In this document: positions 20,013-30,437 of the stretch, in pieces | Layout of the letters: each line of letters opens with the position of its first letter | Position numbering within the stretch: position 1 is the first letter of the stretch | Assembly (NCBI GenBank): GCA_028994555.1 | Contig: JARDVN010000001.1 | Span: forward strand, 2,480,001 to 2,544,000 | DNA: 64,000 bases | Source: Citrobacter amalonaticus | GTDB taxonomy: Bacteria > Pseudomonadota > Gammaproteobacteria > Enterobacterales > Enterobacteriaceae | Reading direction: 5' to 3' | Made by a program: the position numbers and the translations under genes | The notes under the pieces: model-generated | The model's input: only the letters and a program-made list of their open reading frames with translations | Database searches by the model: none | What the model was told of the DNA's origin: nothing

Positions 20013-20535
20013 TCAGCAGCGCCTCCATGTGGGCGATTAGATCGGAGAGCGTATGGGTTTTTCCACGCGCGCATTCCGCTGCGCTCTGCTCGCACAGCAG
20101 ACAGCGACGAGCGGGAAGTGCGAAATGACGGCGGGAGAGGATTTCGCCTCCGGGAGTGAGTACATCGATGTCCCACAAACGTCCCAGAGGATGGGTATGT
20201 TCGAGCTCAATGGTCGCGAGCTTGATGTCACGGGCCGGTGCCTCGATTGAGAGCATGCCTTCCGGCCCGCTGGCTGAGGCCAGCGCAGCCTGTTCCCTGA
20301 TGCGCCAGTCCGCCTGTGCCGCCAGCGTACGCAGGGCAGCGACGCCATGATTAAAGAGGCGACGGGTGAGCTCGCTGTCTTTAATCGGGCCAGGCGCTAC
20401 CACGGTAAAGGAGACCAGTGGAATGGGATGGCGCGCCAGCCAGACGTGTTGCCGTGCTTGTCTTTCATCCCGGCTGACGAGCAGCTCGGGAATAGAAACG
20501 GCGTGGCGGGTGGCAAGTTCAGGGAGCAGGTGCAT
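19984..20535 (-). CDS. citX: CitX, holo-citrate lyase synthase
   Basis: Apo-citrate lyase phosphoribosyl-dephospho-CoA transferase, which attaches the prosthetic group made by CitG to the serine of CitD. It has 183 residues as in E. coli; family segments are [30 protein letters not shown] and [16 protein letters not shown] with its paired cysteines. It begins 3 bases after citF and its end overlaps citG. Confidence 0.95.
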   Translation of the reverse strand: MHLLPELATRHAVSIPELLVSRDERQARQHVWLARHPIPLVSFTVVAPGPIKDSELTRRLFNHGVAALRTLAAQADWRIREQAALASASGPEGMLSIEAPARDIKLATIELEHTHPLGRLWDIDVLTPGGEILSRRHFALPARRCLLCEQSAAECARGKTHTLSDLIAHMEALLNAADSRYAR

Positions 20536-20538
20536 GGC

Positions 20539-22071
20539 TTATTCCTTCACCTGATGAACAACATCGATCACGGAACCGTCGCGATAGCGCACCACGGCGA
20601 TAACACGGTCGGTGAATTCGATGGGACGTGGTTCGCCAGTAAGCTGTTGCGCACGTTCACGCAGCCACTCGATGGAAACCACCTTCATTCCAGCTTCTTT
20701 CAGGCGTTCCGCCAGTTCCGGACGTGCCGGGTTAACCGCAATACCATGATCGGTAACCAGAATGTCGACGCTGGAACCCGGCGTGACGCAGGTCAGCACG
20801 TTATCCACCAGCGTCGGAATGCGGCCGCGTACCAGCGGTGCGACGATGATTGACAACGCAGCGGCGACGGCGGTATCGCAGTGGCCGCCGGACGCGCCGC
20901 GAATGACGCCGTCAGAACCGGTCAGCACGTTGACATTAAACTGGGTGTCGACTTCCAGCGCACTCAGCACAACGACGTCCAGACGGTCAACGGAAGCCCC
21001 TTTTGAACCCCAGTTGGCATACTGGTTCGCGCTGATTTCGATGTGATTCGGGTTGCGCGCCAGTGACTCTGCGGCATTGCGGTCGAAGCTCTGTACGTCC
21101 AGCAGTTTGCGAATCAACCCTTTTTCATGCAGATCGACGATGGTGGCCGTGATGCCGCCCAGCGCGAAGTCTGCGCGGATATCGCGGCTACGCATTTTGT
21201 CTTCCAGGAAACGCGTGACCGCCAGTGAGGCGCCGCCGGTACCGGTTTGCAGTGAAAAACCTTCTTTGAAATAGCCGGAGTGGGCGATGACCTCTGCCGC
21301 ACTGCGGGCAATCAGCAGTTCGCGTGGGTTGGTGGTCATTCGGGTGGCATCAGCCCCGATTTTATCGGCATCGCCGACCTGGTCTATCTGCACAATCAGA
21401 TCAACCTGATCCTGGGGAATGCTGGCCGGGTTGTGCGGATAAGGCAGCAGTTGTTCTGTCAGTAGCACCACCTGGTTAGCGTTTTCAGCGTCAACGCGGG
21501 CATAGCCGAGGGAGCCGCAGCAGGCTTTACCGGTATAGCCGTTAGCGTTACCAAACGGATCGCAGGATGGGACGCCGAGGAAGGCGACATCAATATTCAG
21601 TTCGCCGCTCTGAACCAGATGTACACGGCCGCCGTGGGAGTGAACCTGAACGGGTTCGGCGAGCAGGCCGCGAGAGATCTCTTCTGCCAGCGGTCCGCGC
21701 AAACCGGAAGTATAAATGCGGCTGACCACGCCATTACGGATATGGTCGACCAGCGGTGCGTGGCAGTCGCTCAGCGAACTGGAGGCCAGCGTCAGGTTTT
21801 TAAATCCCATGCTGGCGAGGGTTGCCATCACGAGGTTAATGGTCAGGTCGCCGCCGCGAAACGCATGGTGGAAGGAGATGGTCATGCCATCCTGCAAACC
21901 GGAACGGCGGATGGCCTCTTCCAGGCTGGCGCACAGTTTCTGGTCGCGCGGTTTTTGTTCCTGCAGGGCCTGTTTTGCGGCGCTGGTATAGGTGGAAAGG
22001 TCGCTTTCAGCCTGACGGCTCCAGGCCGTTACCCGTTCCTGTCGTTGAGACTGTTCGTTTTTCTGGGTCAT
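20539..22071 (-). CDS. citF: CitF, citrate lyase alpha subunit
   Basis: Citrate:acetyl-ACP transferase subunit of citrate lyase, which splits citrate into acetate and oxaloacetate. It has 510 residues as in E. coli from the ATG at 22071 (MTQKNEQSQRQ). Recognisable segments are SFHHAFRGGDLTINLV, LGVPSCDPFGNANGYTGK, TGTGGASLAVTRFLEDKM and TGSDGVIRGASGGHCDT. Frame clean. The upstream in-frame ATG at 22113 would overlap citE and is not supported by homology. Confidence 0.97.
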   Translation of the reverse strand: MTQKNEQSQRQERVTAWSRQAESDLSTYTSAAKQALQEQKPRDQKLCASLEEAIRRSGLQDGMTISFHHAFRGGDLTINLVMATLASMGFKNLTLASSSLSDCHAPLVDHIRNGVVSRIYTSGLRGPLAEEISRGLLAEPVQVHSHGGRVHLVQSGELNIDVAFLGVPSCDPFGNANGYTGKACCGSLGYARVDAENANQVVLLTEQLLPYPHNPASIPQDQVDLIVQIDQVGDADKIGADATRMTTNPRELLIARSAAEVIAHSGYFKEGFSLQTGTGGASLAVTRFLEDKMRSRDIRADFALGGITATIVDLHEKGLIRKLLDVQSFDRNAAESLARNPNHIEISANQYANWGSKGASVDRLDVVVLSALEVDTQFNVNVLTGSDGVIRGASGGHCDTAVAAALSIIVAPLVRGRIPTLVDNVLTCVTPGSSVDILVTDHGIAVNPARPELAERLKEAGMKVVSIEWLRERAQQLTGEPRPIEFTDRVIAVVRYRDGSVIDVVHQVKE

Positions 22072-22081
22072 TGTTTTTGCC

Positions 22082-22990
22082 TTATTCTTCGCGGATGCCG
22101 GAAAGTTCTGCACGGGAGAGCACCAGACGTGCGCGCTCGATCACCGGGCTGTCGACCATCTTGCCGTTCAGGGAGACGACCCCAAGGCCTTCACGGGCGG
22201 CGGCTTCTGCGGCTTCAACGACCAGACGCGCGTGCGTCACTTCTTTTTGCGTTGGGGCATACAGGTTGTGCAGCAGGTCAATCTGACGCGGGTTGATCAG
22301 CGATTTGCCGTCAAAACCCAATTGTTTGATGTGGGCCGCCTCATGCAGGAAGCCCGCTTCGTTGTTGGCATCGGAATAGACGGTATCGAAGGCCTGAATC
22401 CCGGCGGAGCGTGCGGCCTGCAAAATGGAGCAACGGGCAAACAGTAATTCTGTACCCTCTGGCGAACGCTCCGTGCGCAGGTTACGTACGTAATCTTCCG
22501 CGCCCAGTGCGATCCCGATCAGACGTTCGGAGGCGTGGGCGATTTCCACGGCACGCGTGATGCCTAACGGTGACTCGATGGCAGCCAGCAAACCCGTGCT
22601 GCCAGGCTCGCGACCGCAGGCTTTTTCAATGCGCAGAATTTCGCTTTCGATATCGATAACATCCTGAGCGGTATCGGTCTTCGGCAGACGAACCACGTCA
22701 GCGCCGCCGCGAACGACCGCTTCCAGATCGTTGATCCCCCATTCGGAATCCAGTGCGTTAACGCGCACGATGGTTTCGACGTCGTGATACAGCGGATGCT
22801 GCAGCGCGTGGTAGACCAGGCGACGAGCGGTGTCTTTTTCACGCAGCGCGACGGAGTCTTCCAGGTCAAACATCAGGGCATCTGCCGGATAGATAAACGA
22901 GTTGCTGACCATCGCGGCATTGGCGCCGGGGACAAACAGCATGCTGCGGCGAGTGCGCGTTTTGCGCTGTTGCAGAGAAGCGGAAATCAT
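22082..22990 (-). CDS. citE: CitE, citrate lyase beta subunit
   Basis: Citryl-ACP lyase subunit (HpcH/HpaI aldolase-like TIM barrel, Mg-dependent). It starts with a basic leader and [11 protein letters not shown]; it has the metal-site context [22 protein letters not shown] and the [16 protein letters not shown] segment. It has 302 residues, the E. coli length. Ten bases upstream of citF; its start overlaps the citD stop by 4 bases (ATGA). Confidence 0.97.
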   Translation of the reverse strand: MISASLQQRKTRTRRSMLFVPGANAAMVSNSFIYPADALMFDLEDSVALREKDTARRLVYHALQHPLYHDVETIVRVNALDSEWGINDLEAVVRGGADVVRLPKTDTAQDVIDIESEILRIEKACGREPGSTGLLAAIESPLGITRAVEIAHASERLIGIALGAEDYVRNLRTERSPEGTELLFARCSILQAARSAGIQAFDTVYSDANNEAGFLHEAAHIKQLGFDGKSLINPRQIDLLHNLYAPTQKEVTHARLVVEAAEAAAREGLGVVSLNGKMVDSPVIERARLVLSRAELSGIREE

Positions 22991-23283
22991 TGGCGATCCT
23001 CCCAGGGCAGGGCCGGGATACCGCTGGCGCGTGCCAGTAATGCTTCCAGTCGGGCACGTAAAATACAGTCCAGCGCGCCTTTATCATCGACATTCAATTG
23101 CACGCCGCGCACGTTATACTGCGCGAGAACATCCAGAATGGTGGCGCGAATGGCCTCGCCAAACTGTTTCTCAACGCTGCTGTTGATCTGCAGGTCAATA
23201 TCCTGCGTATCGAGAGGGGCGATGCGTATCATCACATCACCGGACTCAAGTGTGCCGGCGACGGCAGCCTGGTTTATTTTCAT
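22987..23283 (-). CDS. citD: CitD, citrate lyase acyl carrier protein
   Basis: 98-residue gamma subunit that carries the phosphoribosyl-dephospho-CoA group. The attachment serine is residue 14 in [13 protein letters not shown]. Later segments are [15 protein letters not shown] and [25 protein letters not shown]. Start overlaps the probable citC stop (ATGA) and end overlaps citE, so citC-D-E are tightly coupled. Confidence 0.97.
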   Translation of the reverse strand: MKINQAAVAGTLESGDVMIRIAPLDTQDIDLQINSSVEKQFGEAIRATILDVLAQYNVRGVQLNVDDKGALDCILRARLEALLARASGIPALPWEDRQ

Positions 23284-24359
23284 TTTTCACCTGTTACTAA
23301 TGCGGGGGGTCTTTTGGCGGACTATCGCGCGAGCGGGCGCGCGTTCAGGCATGCTTTGCAGGTACTGCAAAGTGGCTGAAGGCACCAGCGACGCGATAGC
23401 CGTGAGATCTTTTTTCACGAGCAGTTTGCGCACCAGAGAAGCGGAGATCGGCGTCCCCCTGGAAACACAGCCGCTCTATTTCCACCAATTCAATGGGTGG
23501 GGCGGGGAGGGTCGGCGTTTCCAGCCAGAAACGCATATCGTGGTTATACTGAGCGGTTACGTCGCAAAACGGTTCTGTACCGACAAAGCGATGGGTGATC
23601 CCCAGCGCGGGGGGCCAGATACTGACGGAAAATCTTTAAATCGATTTCGGTATAGCAATGGTTGATGACGCTCTGCTCTTTGATGAAATAGCACGGGAAC
23701 GTCGCCCGAGAAATGATGTATTCCGACCCGCGATGGACGGTGAGGCACGCGATATCCGCCGTGCCTTTAAGCACCAGATCGAGTCGGTCCTCATACGGGA
23801 AACGTGAAGTGTCTTCTTTCACCAGAAACAGATGAAGCCAGTCACACTGTGCCGCCGCCTGTTGGATCAAATAGCGGTGGCCATTGGTGAATGGGTTGGC
23901 ATTCATCACGATGCAGCCGATTTTCTGGCCATCATGACGTAGTTTGCTTAATGATTCTGCGTAGCGTTTGAGACGTGTGGTGCTGTTTTCCATCAGCACC
24001 ATGATGCCAGGAACGCGAGTCAGCGTTGAAAATCCGCATTGCCTGAACAACGTTTCATACTCGGTTTTGGTATAAATGAAGAGATGCGTGCAATGTCTTT
24101 CGTAGGCGAGATTGATCAGTTCCGTTGCCAGCGTGAGTGCTAAACCTTCGCCGCGTACCGATTCGCTAATGGCAACGCACTTAATGATATTTCCGGCGAT
24201 ACCACCGCAGGCTATGAGCTTTTCGTTACGGGTCACGGTAATAAAAACGTCAACGGTGGTATCGATGCTCAGATCATTTTCTTTCAGGAATTGCGTGATC
24301 GCCGCTATCTTTATATTTTCTGAGCGTTTGACGCGCGTGAACACATTATTACCAAACAT
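23280..24359 (-). CDS. citC: CitC, [citrate lyase]-acetate ligase (two or three apparent frameshifts)
   Basis: Acetylates the CitD prosthetic group to activate citrate lyase. N-terminal GNAT-like domain ([21 protein letters not shown]) and C-terminal nucleotidyltransferase domain with [14 protein letters not shown] and [10 protein letters not shown]. Extra bases in 23609-23614 and 23455-23459 certainly break it. Start ATG 24359 ([13 protein letters not shown]); the longer frame has no family support. With two corrections it ends at 23287 (356 residues). A third likely extra base in 23304-23309 would give an end ...KTPA..., stop at 23280-23282, and an ATGA overlap with citD (358 residues), which I prefer. 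Confidence 0.9.
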
Positions 24360-24747
24360 AGTGGAAGAGTCCTGAAGATATATTGTTGTTGCCAGTTTTA
24401 TTCGTATGTTGTATGAAAATACGATTTGATAACGTTTTGTTTTCATTTCGGGAAAAGGACGATTTTGCAACGGTATATTTCTTTATTTCCCGAATACGTA
24501 CATCGTAAGGAGTATCTTTGAGGTAAATTTTGATTTATTTCACAAAGAGTTAGATGGTTTTTATGAGTTTAATGGTTTTAAGTTTTTTAATTATTCTTAT
24601 TGCATATTGTGACGTGGAGTTAAATGACTTAATTGATTTAATGTGGTGAATCTGTAACGATTGACTTTATTTGCTGCCTGTCAGGATAAAACAATTTTAT
24701 TACATATGCTGGCAGCTTTTACCGAATAATGCCTTTAAGGAACCGTC
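24360..24747. other. citC-dpiB divergent regulatory region
   Basis: 388 bases, strongly AT-rich, without a gene. It must contain the promoters of citCDEFXGT (minus) and dpiBA (plus), and in E. coli is the target of DpiA and CRP. The only motif I can name is the CRP-like site at 24526-24547. Confidence 0.7.
24526..24547. promoter_or_regulatory. Possible CRP site in the cit-dpi region
   Basis: TTTGA-N6-TCACA, one mismatch from TGTGA-N6-TCACA, roughly midway between the divergent citC and dpiB starts. It would couple citrate use to catabolite control. Confidence 0.45.
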
Positions 24748-26412
24748 ATGTTGGTTCAAAAAAATAAAAAGCCGTTTTCTTTTTTTCGCCGACTGGCATT
24801 TCCGTTGCGCATTTTTCTGCTTATTCTCGTTTTTTCGGTGTTCATTATTGCCGCGCTGGCACAGTATTTTTCTGCCAGCTTTGAAGATTACTTGAGTACG
24901 CACGTTCGCGATATGGCGATGAACCAGGCGAAGATTATTGCCGCCAACGATAGCGTCATTGCGGCGGTGAAGGATCGCGATTACAAACGACTGGCAACCA
25001 TTGCCGGCAAGCTGCAGAGCGATACTGATTTTGACTATGTGGTGATCGGCGACAGTCACTCTATCCGACTTTATCACCCTAATCCGGAAAAGATCGGCTA
25101 CCCGATGCAGTTCACTAAGCCGGGGGGCGCTGGAGAGGGGGGAGAGTTATTTCATTACCGGAACAGGGTCAATTGGTCTGGCGATGCGTGCTAAAACGCC
25201 AATCTTTGACGATGACGGTAACGTTATTGGCGTCGTCTCTATTGGCTATCTGGTCAGCAAAATTGACAGCTGGCGGCTGGACTTTATTCTGCCGATGGCC
25301 GGTGTGTTTGTTTTGTTGCTGGTGGTACTGATGCTGCTCTCCTGGCTTTTTGCCGCCCACATTCGTCGCCAGATGATGGGGATGGAGCCGAAGCAAATTG
25401 CGAGGGTCGTGCGTCAGCAGGAAGCACTGTTCAGCTCGGTTTATGAAGGGCTGATTGCCGTGGATCCGGACGGCTATATTACGGCCATTAACCGCAGTGC
25501 GAGAAAGATGCTCGGCCTGCGTTCGCCTGGCCGACAATGGTTGGGCAAACCCATTCATGAGGTTGTGAATCCGTCTGATTTTTTTACCGAGCAGATTGCC
25601 GAAAAGCGTGTTGATGCGATGGTGAACTTTAATGGTCTGAGCGTCATTGCCAACCGTGAGGCGATCCGTTCAGGAGATGAACTGCTGGGGGGCGATTATC
25701 AGCTTTCGCAGCAAAGACGAAATCGCGACCCTGAACGCGCAACTGACACAGATTAAGCAATATGTGGAGAGTCTGAGAACGTTACGCCACGAACACCTGA
25801 ACTGGATGTCAACGCTCAACGGCCTGCTACAAATGAAAGAATACGATCGGGTCAGGGAGATGGTGCAGGGGGGAATCGCAGGCGCAGCAGCAGTTGATCG
25901 ACAGTCTGCGCGAGGCGTTTGCCGATCGCCAGGTGGCAGGGCTCTTATTTGGCAAGGTTCAGCGGGCGCGGGAACTGGGACTCAAAATGACGATCGTGCC
26001 CGGCAGTCAGCTTCACCAACTACCGGAAGGGCTCGACAGTACCGAGTTTGCGGCGATTGTCGGGAATCTTCTCGATAACGCCTTTGAAGCCAGTTTGCGT
26101 ACCGGGGAAGGTAATAAGATCGTGGAACTGTACCTCAGCGATGAAGGTGACGATGTGGTGATAGACGTTGCCGATCAGGGATGCGGAGTCCCGGAAGCAT
26201 TGCGCGAGAAAATATTCGAACAAGGTGTGAGTACGCGTTCCGATGAGCCGGGTGAGCACGGCATCGGACTGTACCTGATTGCAAGTTATGTGGGGCGCTG
26301 TGGTGGAACGATTACTCTGGAAGATAACGATCCCTGCGGCACCTTATTCTCTCTTTTTATTCCGAAAGTGAAAAAGAACAATGACGGAACCATTAACCCT
26401 ACTAATCGTTGA
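24748..26412 (+). CDS. dpiB: DpiB (CitA), citrate-sensing histidine kinase (three apparent frameshifts)
   Basis: Sensor kinase that detects external citrate and phosphorylates DpiA. First membrane helix about residues 20-42, a periplasmic PAS-like sensor (FEDYLSTHVRDMAMNQ, SIRLYHPNPEKIGYPM), a second helix (FILPMAGVFVLLLVVLMLLSWLF), a cytoplasmic PAS domain, the phospho-acceptor region LRHEHLNWMSTL, and an HATPase domain (IVGNLLDNAFEA, GCGVPE, GEHGIGLYLI). Extra G in 25122-25127, 25687-25692 and 25868-25873 break it; corrected length is 553 residues (E. coli 552). Its end overlaps dpiA by 32 bases. Confidence 0.95.
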
Positions 26413-27059
26413 AGATGAAATGTTGCTTGCTGAGATGCATGCAGAATACATCCGCCATATTCCTGGTTTTAATCAGATCTGGTTAGCCGGTAATCTGACG
26501 CAGGCGAGAATGATGATTGAGCGTTTCAAACCGGGACTCATTTTGCTGGATAACTACCTTCCGGATGGGAAGGGGATCACGCTGCTGCATGAGTTGACGG
26601 CGTCGCATTATCCCGGCGGGGTGGTCTTTACGACCGCCGCCAGCGATATGGAAACGGTGGCGGATGCGGTGCGCAGCGGAGCGTTCGATTATCTGATCAA
26701 ACCTATCGCCTATGAGCGGCTTGGGCAGACGTTGACCCGTTACCAACAGCGCAGACGGATGCTGGCAGAAAACAATAGCGCCAGCCAGCGACAAATTGAT
26801 GAGATGTTTAATGCCTACGCGCGAGGCGAGCCGAAAGATGAGCTGCCCACCGGCATTGATGCGTTAACGCTTAATGCGGTTAAAAAAATTGTTTGCGGAT
26901 CCTCAGGTGCAGCATACCGCCGAAACGGTCGCGCAAGCACTGACCATCAGTCGTACGACCGCGAGACGCTATCTCGAATATTGTGCCAGCCGGCATTTGA
27001 TTATTGCGGAAATTGTGCATGGCAAGGTGGGGAGACCGCAGCGTATTTACCACGGTTAA
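26381..27059 (+). CDS. dpiA: DpiA (CitB), citrate response regulator (one apparent frameshift)
   Basis: Response regulator that activates the cit operon and in E. coli can also interfere with DNA replication origins. The receiver domain has the acidic pair in LLIVEDE, the phospho-aspartate in ILLDNYLPDG (about residue 57) and lysine in YLIKPIAYE. The C-terminal helix-turn-helix includes TAETVAQALTISRTTARRYLEY. An extra A in 26882-26888 shifts the frame just before that domain; corrected length is 225 residues. The start overlaps dpiB, so the two are coupled. Confidence 0.95.
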
Positions 27060-27063
27060 TGAC

Positions 27064-27107
27064 GTGTATAGCCGGATGAGACGCACAGCGCCACCATCCG
27101 GCATTGG
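27064..27107. repeat. REP element between dpiA and dcuC
   Basis: Imperfect palindrome of the REP type (TAGCCGGATGAGACG ... CACCATCCGGCATT) in the gap between the two convergent genes. Confidence 0.7.
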
Positions 27108-27114
27108 CTCTGAA

Positions 27115-28502
27115 TCAGCCCCCCCGTCACTGCGGAAGATGAACCCGGCACCATGACTTCAGTCGCTATGATAACGATCAACAGCCCGACCATGACCGGC
27201 ACGGATGTGCGTTTAACAACTTCGAACGGCGAGATTTTTGCCATCCCCGCCACCGCCACGACCACACCGGAGACCGGGGGAGATCGTCCGGCCCAGGTTG
27301 GATGCCTGCAGCATTGGAATCGACAGATACGCCGGGTTGATGCCCGATGACTGCGCCAGCTTAGGGATCATTTCGACAAAAGCATAGAACGGGGCGTTAC
27401 CAGAGCCGGTGGTCATTGCTGCCAGCATAGTCAGAATCACCAGCACCAGCATCAGAATGATGCTTGCCGACCCAAACGAGGTGGCGATGGAGATCAGGCT
27501 CTGGATGAAGCCAATTGTACTCAAACCCTGCGCGAAAACGCCTGCTGCGACTAACAGCATCACCACATTCGCAAACGCATCGGCCATACCGCGATACGCC
27601 ACTTCCAGACCTGAATACACTTTCTGGGTATTGAAACCCCGGACAAATTCCAGCACCGCCGCGATAAGCATACAAAGCACCAGAATCGTGATGATATGTA
27701 ACTGCGGTCCCCACTTACCATCAAAAATCAGCACCCCGATAATCGGCGTAAACGGCAGAATGGCATAGAATGCCGGTGCTGTGGTGGTGATTTCATTCAC
27801 GTCCAGCATTTCGTGGGCTGCATTCTCTTTTTTATCCAGATAGCGCTGCCAAAAATAGTGCGCAATTGCCATCCCGATAATTGCCGCAATAGAGATGGGC
27901 AGCGTGGTTTTAAAGGCAAAATCGATCAGCGGCATTTCGGCTGCTTTGGCGGCCAGCACCACGTCGCCGGAGGTGGGGGAAAGGATAATCGCGGCAGGTG
28001 AGGCACAAATAGCCGCCGCAGCACCACGGCTAATTCCCACGTTGACCATGATGGGGAAAAGTGTTGCCATCAACAACACGCCAAGTCCGGTGGCGGAAGA
28101 AACCGCAAGGGACATCAGACAGGCGACAAAATAGGCGGCAATCATCAGCAGATAAGGTGAGTTGATGTACTGCAACGGTTTTGAGGCCAATTTCACGACC
28201 ATATCATTCGCGCCGATGTGGGTCATGTAGGCGGCAAAACCGCAGAGCATCATGATCATCATGCCGAGATCGCCGCCGCGACTCATCAGCAGGATCTTGA
28301 TGTATTCAACAATATCCGTCGCAGAATAGCCCGTCGTAGCCTCGCTGGAAGGTAGCACTTTATGGCCCATTAATGCGCTGATAATCAGTAGCGCCAGGCC
28401 GCCAACAAAGAGCACGCCGGTTGCTGAATACCCTTTAATGATGTAGCGCGCTACACCCACAATAACGACAACTCCAATTAGGAGTTCGATAAATGTCAAC
28501 AT
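27115..28502 (-). CDS. dcuC: DcuC, anaerobic C4-dicarboxylate transporter (two apparent frameshifts)
   Basis: Inner-membrane transporter of the DcuC family, mainly succinate efflux during fermentation, which fits the citrate-fermentation genes beside it. About 11-12 hydrophobic segments, with GFAAYMTHIGANDMVVKLASKP and TTGSGNAPFYAFVEMIPKLA. An extra base in 27276-27280 shifts the frame after NLGRTISP, and a second in 27119-27125 removes the stop. With both corrected the protein ends AVTGG and has 461 residues, exactly the E. coli length. Confidence 0.95.
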
Positions 28503-28947
28503 TGTTTCCCCTGTCGCGTAGACACCCAGAAGTAAAATTAAGAAAATGCTAATAAGCTGGTGTAAAAATGTGCCGAATAAGTGCCTGCTACTTGCTGATT
28601 AAAATCAATAAACAGAACGATTAGTCAATCGTAAGCAATTATTTTTACGGTGGCGTGATGAAAACGAAATTATTTTATTTTTTATATTTTGGAAAATTCT
28701 TAATTGTTTCTTATTTGTTTTATTCGAGATGCTTTATTGTTAATGAATGGCATCGAAAGAGTGTTTGTAGCGTAAATGGATGAAAATCATACAACATCTT
28801 ACTGATAATCTAGTGATAAATAACCTTGCTAAGAATGAGGCTTAATTACGGTATTTCGAATCTTGGAACAATCTGATTTATCTCAGCGCAGCCGCTGTTA
28901 AGGTTTCATTCAAGTTATTATTGATACAATACAGACTGAACTTAAGA
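28503..28947. other. dcuC-pagP divergent intergenic region
   Basis: 445 AT-rich bases with no gene. Besides the FNR-like site at 28595-28608 I see no confident motif; a PhoP box for pagP could not be made out with confidence. Confidence 0.6.
28595..28608. promoter_or_regulatory. Probable FNR site of dcuC
   Basis: CTGAT-TAAA-ATCAA, one mismatch from the FNR consensus TTGAT-N4-ATCAA, 93 bases upstream of the dcuC start. E. coli dcuC is activated by FNR without oxygen. Confidence 0.55.
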
Positions 28948-29526
28948 ATGGTAATAAACGTTGTGAGTACAGTTAAAAAATATTTTCTTCTTTTTTCATT
29001 TCTTTTTATTCAGTTAGCGATACTGCCGCGTGCAGTAGCGGAAGAAAAAGGGTGGTTTACGACCTTTACAGACAATGTTGCCGAGACCTGGCAGCAGCCT
29101 GAACATTACGATTTGTATATTCCCGCCATAACCTGGCATGCGCGTTTTGCCTATGATAAGGAAAAAACCGATCGCTATAACGAGCGTCCGTGGGGCGGTG
29201 GCTTTGGTCAGTCGCGCTGGGATGAAAAGGGGAACTGGCACGGCCTTTACATAATGGCCTTTAAAGACTCATGGAATAAATGGGAGCCGATTGGCGGTTA
29301 TGGCTGGGAAAGTACCTGGCGACCTCTGCCGGATGACAATTTCCGTCTGGGGCTCGGGTTTACCGCCGGTGTGACGGCGCGCGATAACTGGAACTATATC
29401 CCTATTCCTGTCCTGCTGCCGCTGGCCTCCATCGGCTACGGTCCGGCAACGTTTCAGATGACCTATATCCCGGGTACTTATAACAACGGTAACGTTTACT
29501 TTGCATGGATGCGATTTCAGTTCTGA
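28948..29526 (+). CDS. pagP: PagP, lipid A palmitoyltransferase
   Basis: Outer-membrane eight-stranded beta-barrel enzyme that moves palmitate from phospholipids to lipid A and gives resistance to antimicrobial peptides. N-terminal signal peptide ([14 protein letters not shown]...AVAEEK). Active-site residues are visible in [11 protein letters not shown] (His) and [11 protein letters not shown] (Asp-Ser). The C-terminus ends in aromatic F, usual for barrels. Start is uncertain: ATG 28948 gives 192 residues; a GTG at 28963 would give a more typical signal peptide. In the family the gene is PhoPQ-controlled. Confidence 0.93.
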   Translation: MVINVVSTVKKYFLLFSFLFIQLAILPRAVAEEKGWFTTFTDNVAETWQQPEHYDLYIPAITWHARFAYDKEKTDRYNERPWGGGFGQSRWDEKGNWHGLYIMAFKDSWNKWEPIGGYGWESTWRPLPDDNFRLGLGFTAGVTARDNWNYIPIPVLLPLASIGYGPATFQMTYIPGTYNNGNVYFAWMRFQF

Positions 29527-29699
29527 TCTGGAAAATGGATAAAAGTGAATATAAAACAAATAGTTATAAGGTTATGTGGAAAAAATAACGCGACATTTAT
29601 CACTTTTTACCAAAGTTGGACTGGACAAAGCGTACCACAATTGGTGTACTGATACCCGACACAGCATTTGTGTCTATTTTTCATGTAAAGGTAATTTTG

Positions 29700-29909
29700 A
29701 TGTCTAAGATTAAAGGTAACGTTAAGTGGTTTAATGAATCCAAAGGATTCGGTTTCATTACTCCGGAAGATGGCAGCAAAGACGTGTTCGTACACTTCTC
29801 TGCAATCCAGACCAATGGTTTTAAAACTCTGGCTGAAGGTCAGCGTGTAGAGTTCGAAATCACTAACGGTGCCAAAGGCCCTTCTGCTGCAAACGTAACT
29901 GCTCTGTAA
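29700..29909 (+). CDS. cspE: CspE, cold-shock-like RNA chaperone
   Basis: 69-residue OB-fold protein that melts RNA structure and acts as an antiterminator. RNP1 is KGFGFI and RNP2 is VFVHFS. It is nearly identical to E. coli CspE, and the codons are strongly biased. The leader upstream (29527-29699) is AT-rich. A terminator follows 20 bases after the stop. Any upstream in-frame start extends into the leader and is not supported. Confidence 0.97.
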   Translation: MSKIKGNVKWFNESKGFGFITPEDGSKDVFVHFSAIQTNGFKTLAEGQRVEFEITNGAKGPSAANVTAL

Positions 29910-29930
29910 GCTTACGTCAGCAAGATTTCA

Positions 29931-29957
29931 AAACCCGCTTATTAGCGGGTTTTTTTT
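29931..29957 (+). terminator. Terminator of cspE
   Basis: AAACCCGCT / AGCGGGTTT stem with a 4-base loop followed by eight T. It also lies at the 3' end of the convergent crcB. Confidence 0.9.
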
Positions 29958-29961
29958 GTCT

Positions 29962-30345
29962 CTAGTGAGCGCTTGAGGCGGAAAACAGCCAGAATGCTAA
30001 CGCCGTCATCGCGAACGATCCCAGCAGGTTGATTAACACATTCAGCAACGCCCAGCCCAGTCGCCCTTCCTGAAGCAGAAAGACCACTTCCGCTGAAAAG
30101 GTGGAGAAGGTCGTCAGTCCGCCGCAAAAGCCGGTAGTAATCAGCACCTTCCACATTGGGTCGATGTTGGTCATGCGACTAAACCATGCCAGCCCCATCC
30201 CAATGATAAATGCACCCAATAAATTTGCAGTCAGGGTTCCCATTGGAATCGCCTGATGCAGGGGATTAAACCGCATACTGAGCATCCATCTTGCTACACT
30301 TCCTGTGCCACCACCGATAAAAACCGCTAAAAGAAGTTGTAACAC
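29962..30345 (-). CDS. crcB: CrcB (FluC), fluoride channel
   Basis: 127-residue dual-topology fluoride exporter with four membrane helices. Signatures are [12 protein letters not shown] at the N-terminus and [17 protein letters not shown] (the channel phenylalanines and the polar track) in the middle. Length equals that of E. coli. I saw no fluoride riboswitch in the 92-base gap to the divergent ybeM. Confidence 0.97.
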   Translation of the reverse strand: MLQLLLAVFIGGGTGSVARWMLSMRFNPLHQAIPMGTLTANLLGAFIIGMGLAWFSRMTNIDPMWKVLITTGFCGGLTTFSTFSAEVVFLLQEGRLGWALLNVLINLLGSFAMTALAFWLFSASSAH

Positions 30346-30437
30346 CGCATAATCCTGCTATCTGGTTTGATATATAAGATAAGTGTAACGCTGAATAATC
30401 ATCGTTGGCGAGTCTGATAAATCTGAACGGAGGAATT

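Noticed and set aside
26860..26910. Programmed frameshifting at the A7/T7 runs (dpiA, leuS, asnB, mrdA)
   Set aside because: A6-7 runs can be slippery, but equal insertions occur at G and C runs, no stimulatory stem or internal Shine-Dalgarno pattern was evident, and in every case one fewer base gives the normal protein.
29962..30437. Fluoride riboswitch upstream of crcB
   Set aside because: The 92-base crcB-ybeM gap is short and I could not make out the conserved pseudoknot elements.
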